Assembly: GCA_036260075.1 (NCBI GenBank) | Contig: DATAAM010000032.1 | Span: 1 to 21,610, forward strand | DNA from: DATAAM01 sp036260075 | GTDB taxonomy: Bacteria; Actinomycetota; Acidimicrobiia; Acidimicrobiales; JAHWLA01 | Direction of reading: 5' to 3' | Length of the DNA stretch: 21,610 nucleotides | Shown: positions 20,459 through 21,610 of the stretch, piece by piece | Layout of the letters: each line of letters begins with the position of its first letter | How positions within the stretch are numbered: position 1 is the first letter of the stretch | Translations under genes and position numbers: made by a program | The notes under the pieces: model-generated | Database searches by the model: none | What the model was told of the DNA's origin: nothing | What the model saw: only the letters and a program-made list of their open reading frames with translations

Positions 20459-21529
20459 GTGCATCGTGAGACGGTCGAGGTGTACGAGGAGCGGGGGCGC
20501 GAGTGGGCCACCCGGCGGGCGGCGGCCGTGCGAGCCGACGACGCCCGTGCCTTCGCCGCCGTCGTGCCTCTTGGCGAGCCTCGCCTCGATGTGGGGTGCG
20601 GGGCGGGTCGCTACCTCGACGCGCTGGGGCGGCCCGTCGTCGGGCTCGACGCGTCGTGGACGATGGTGGCGCTGGCGAGGGAGGCGGCGCCCGACGCCCT
20701 GCTCGTGCAAGGAGACGTCGAGGCCATGCCGTTCCGGGACCGGAGCCTGTCGGGCGCGTGGGCCAACATGTCGTACCTGCACGTGCCCCGGCCCCGTCTG
20801 CCGCTGGCGCTGGCCCGGCTGCACTGGGTGCTGCGCCCCGGCGCGCCGTTCGACCTCCAGGTGCACCGCGGCGACTTCGACTTCTCCACCCTGCCCGACG
20901 ACCACGTGCCCGGGCGGTGGTTCGCGGGCTGGGAGCCGGAGCCGTTGGCCGACGTTGTGGCGGGCGCGGGCTTCGAGGTGCACGAGAGCGCGCCCGGCCC
21001 CGAGGGCGATGTCGTGCGCGTGCGGGCGGTCCGCCTGCGCTCGCTGCCCGACACCGTGGGGCCCGACATGCGGCTGCTCGTGTGCGGGCTCAACCCGAGC
21101 GTCTACGCGGCCGACCGGGGCATCGGCTTCGCCCGTCCCACCAACCGCTTCTGGGGCGCCGCGGTGGCCGCCGGCATCGTGAGCCGGCCCTTCGACCCGT
21201 TGCACGCGCTGGTGGCCCACGGCGTCGGCATGACCGACCTGGTGAAGCGGGCCACCGTGGGCTCGCGGGAGCTGTCGGCCCAGGAGTACCGAGCGGGCGC
21301 CGGGCGCGTCGAACGGCTGGTGCGGTGGCTGCGGCCTCGGGCTGTCTGCTTCGTCGGGCTGGAGGGGTGGCGGGCTGCGGTCGACCGCCGGGCCGCCCCC
21401 GGATGGCAGCCCGAAGGCTTCGGCGGCGTGCCCGCCTACGTCATGCCGTCGACCAGCGGGCTCAACGCCCACGCCTCACGGGACGCGCTGGCCGCCCACC
21501 TGGCTGCGGCCATCCACCCTCCGGGGTGA
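20459..21529 (+). CDS. Fused SAM methyltransferase and Mug/TDG-type DNA glycosylase
   Basis: A 356-aa two-domain protein. Residues about 1-195 are a class I SAM methyltransferase: motif I LDVGCGAGRYLDAL (43-56), the acidic end of strand two VVGLDAS (60-66), QGDVEAMPFRDRSLSGAWAN (84-103) and a LHWVLRPGAPFDLQV segment. Residues about 204-354 match mismatch-specific uracil-DNA glycosylase: CGLNPSVYAADRGIGFARPTNRFW (209-232, with N212 aligning to the catalytic Asn of E. coli Mug GINPG) and PSTSGLNAH (330-338, the second motif). The frame is continuous with no sign of a sequencing join. The GTG at 20459 has GGAGG (20446-20450) 8 nt upstream. The methyl acceptor is unknown. The two domains could act on DNA or base damage together, or be a chance fusion. 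Confidence 0.88.
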   Translation: MHRETVEVYEERGREWATRRAAAVRADDARAFAAVVPLGEPRLDVGCGAGRYLDALGRPVVGLDASWTMVALAREAAPDALLVQGDVEAMPFRDRSLSGAWANMSYLHVPRPRLPLALARLHWVLRPGAPFDLQVHRGDFDFSTLPDDHVPGRWFAGWEPEPLADVVAGAGFEVHESAPGPEGDVVRVRAVRLRSLPDTVGPDMRLLVCGLNPSVYAADRGIGFARPTNRFWGAAVAAGIVSRPFDPLHALVAHGVGMTDLVKRATVGSRELSAQEYRAGAGRVERLVRWLRPRAVCFVGLEGWRAAVDRRAAPGWQPEGFGGVPAYVMPSTSGLNAHASRDALAAHLAAAIHPPG

Positions 21530-21538
21530 CGCTGTCGT

Positions 21539-21544
21539 TACCCT
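21539..21544 (+). promoter_or_regulatory. -10 box TACCCT for the last gene (near-leaderless)
   Basis: TACCCT is followed by 8 nt (CGGTCCGC) and the ATG at 21553. There is no Shine-Dalgarno between them. Confidence 0.45.
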
Positions 21545-21552
21545 CGGTCCGC

Positions 21553-21610
21553 ATGGACGAGTGCACCGAGCTGCTGGTCACCCACGACGACGGGCACCGC
21601 TCCTGCCTCG
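21553..21610 (+). CDS. Start of a further gene, cut by the window edge
   Basis: An open frame from ATG at 21553 to the end of the window encodes 19 residues (beginning MDECTELLVTHDDGH) with no stop. The TACCCT box 8 nt upstream and the 23-bp gap from the preceding stop support a real start. Too little is present to name it; a Cys/His-containing short N-terminus is all that can be seen. Confidence 0.5.
   Translation, partial: MDECTELLVTHDDGHRSCL

Noticed and set aside
1..21610. A defence, toxin-antitoxin, secretion or mobile system
   Set aside because: All genes have housekeeping, metabolic or signalling matches; no nuclease, integrase, transposase, toxin pair or direct-repeat boundary was found.

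Overview
The window is very GC-rich, gene-dense bacterial DNA that reads as an actinomycete (Actinomycetota). The indicators are frequent GTG starts, a 2-phospho-L-lactate guanylyltransferase (coenzyme F420 synthesis) together with an F420-type luciferase-like oxidoreductase, an HU protein with a lysine-rich tail, and several TAnnnT -10 boxes placed 6-8 nt before start codons, as in actinobacterial leaderless mRNAs. A deep branch such as Acidimicrobiia is my inference and is not proven here. I see no IS element, phage, integrase, tRNA, rRNA or CRISPR array. Coding density leaves no gene-free stretch above about 140 bases.

Layout. 1-3.1 kb: a strong hairpin, then selD (-), a 75-aa protein (+), a GYD-domain protein (-) and a RpiB-like protein with altered active-site residues (-), then map (+) with an N-terminal SEC-C zinc motif. 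3.1-8.1 kb: a GH38 alpha-mannosidase (+) overlapping the map stop, convergent with an uncharacterised six-hairpin-glycosidase-like protein (-). 8.1-10.5 kb: gpsA (-), whose stop touches the start of the glycosidase-like gene, divergent from cofC (+), which overlaps a PIG-L/LmbE deacetylase (+). 10.5-11.4 kb: a free-standing lysine/alanine-rich H1-like protein and the HU gene (both -), ending in a strong 13-bp hairpin. 11.4-12.2 kb: a 72-aa unknown (+) and a bacterioferritin-like protein (-) with overlapping stops. 12.2-13.6 kb: a TPP riboswitch and the NCS1 transporter cytX (+). 13.7-15.9 kb: a class A penicillin-binding protein with a Ser/Thr tail (+). 16.0-19.6 kb: a 1185-aa zinc ribbon/class III cyclase/AAA/TPR regulator (+). 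19.5-20.4 kb: an LLM F420-dependent oxidoreductase (-). 20.5-21.5 kb: a fused methyltransferase and Mug-type DNA glycosylase (+). 21.55 kb to the edge: the start of a further gene (+).

How it fits together. Most genes are housekeeping: protein maturation (map), phospholipid precursor (gpsA), F420 (cofC plus its likely consumer, the LLM enzyme), cell wall (PBP), nucleoid (HU plus H1-like), iron storage, and thiamine precursor uptake under TPP control. The gpsA/cofC/hup arrangement resembles the mycobacterial gpsA2-fbiD-ppk1-mutT1-hupB segment. No obvious novel defence or mobile system is present. The points most worth a second look are the methyltransferase-glycosylase fusion, the variant RpiB, the stand-alone H1-like tail gene behind HU, the orphan glycosidase-like protein coupled to gpsA, and the recurring leaderless-promoter signature.
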